In this document: positions 13,629 through 13,846 of the stretch, one piece after another | How positions within the stretch are numbered: position 1 is the first letter of the stretch | Layout: the number at the start of each line of letters is the position of its first letter | Notes under the pieces: model-generated | Databases searched by the model: none | The model's input: only the letters and a program-made list of their open reading frames with translations | Told to the model about the DNA's origin: nothing | Source: JBAZOJ01 sp041648755 | GTDB taxonomy: Bacteria > Planctomycetota > B143-G9 | Direction: 5' to 3' | DNA: 13,846 nt | NCBI GenBank assembly: GCA_041648755.1 | Contig: JBAZOJ010000072.1 | Span: 1 to 13,846, forward strand | Made by a program: the position numbers and the translations under genes

Positions 13629-13846
13629 CTACTTCGGCGGCATCGGGCTCGAATAGAAGCCGATGAACTTCAGCCTGGGATTGGCGGCGTGCAGGCCGGC
13701 GCGTTTGGCGTCGAGTTCAGCCTGAGGCAGTGGGGCATGGATTTCAACCTTTTCCAGCGCTGGCATCTTTGCCAGGGCGTCCCAGAAGCCGTCAGGAACC
13801 GAGTCAAGACCCAAGGTGAGGGTTCTGAGGGCTTTGTGGTTGGCGA
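13629..13846 (-). CDS. C-terminal end of a leucine-rich-repeat-like protein, start beyond the right edge
   Basis: The open frame enters from the right edge and gives the last 72 residues before a TAG at 13629-13631. The visible part reads NHKALRTLTLGLDSVPDGFW, then LAKMPALEKVEIHAPLPQAE and NPRLKFIGFYSSPMPPK. The spaced Leu/Val/Ile pattern around 'ALRTLTLG' and 'ALEKVEIH' fits leucine-rich repeats. A TTG inside the frame at 13814 is not needed as a start because the frame stays open upstream. Function cannot be read from this fragment. Confidence 0.65.
   Translation of the reverse strand, partial: ANHKALRTLTLGLDSVPDGFWDALAKMPALEKVEIHAPLPQAELDAKRAGLHAANPRLKFIGFYSSPMPPK

Overview
The window is a GC-rich stretch of a bacterial chromosome that I cannot place with certainty. 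Several features fit an uncultured planctomycete-like (PVC) lineage or a similar candidate phylum: a secreted DUF1570-type metallopeptidase, a Hanks-type kinase with one membrane anchor, an S41-like protein, a very large secreted beta-sandwich protein, a leucine-rich-repeat tail, and many dispersed intergenic repeats. This placement is inference. Housekeeping (sigma70-type) promoters and Shine-Dalgarno sites are readable in several places.

Left part (1-4429). A minus-strand secreted metallopeptidase runs off the left edge. Diverging from it on the plus strand are a small Tyr/Asp-rich lipoprotein, a complete tRNA-Gln(TTG) with its own promoter and terminator, a transmembrane Ser/Thr kinase that appears to be transcribed without a leader, and a secreted S41-like protein that lacks the expected catalytic Ser and Lys. 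The kinase and the S41-like protein are 45 bp apart with no visible terminator and probably form an operon.

Middle part (4430-10296). A 550-bp non-coding region carries several repeat types, including a perfect 20-bp palindrome and a 21-bp tandem repeat. A 1452-residue secreted protein on the minus strand follows. It appears to be built of about three LamG-like and three jelly-roll-like units. Upstream of it is a 955-bp gene-free repeat region, which holds a 183-bp REP-pair/MITE-like element with perfect 27-bp inverted ends.

Right part (10297-13628). Four tandem minus-strand genes encode paralogous membrane proteins of about 220-245 residues with about seven membrane segments, in two pairs. 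Each pair has a near-identical TTGACT-17-TATCAT promoter. A fifth, decayed copy of this promoter lies beyond the last gene, which suggests a lost paralogue. I do not recognise the family. The -35 box of the giant-gene promoter and of one paralogue promoter lies inside the same 50-bp dispersed repeat. At the right edge is the C-terminal end of a leucine-rich-repeat-like protein.

The most interesting signals are the four-gene membrane family with co-duplicated promoters, the promoter-bearing repeat, the pseudo-protease next to the kinase, and the leaderless kinase promoter that resembles the tRNA promoter.
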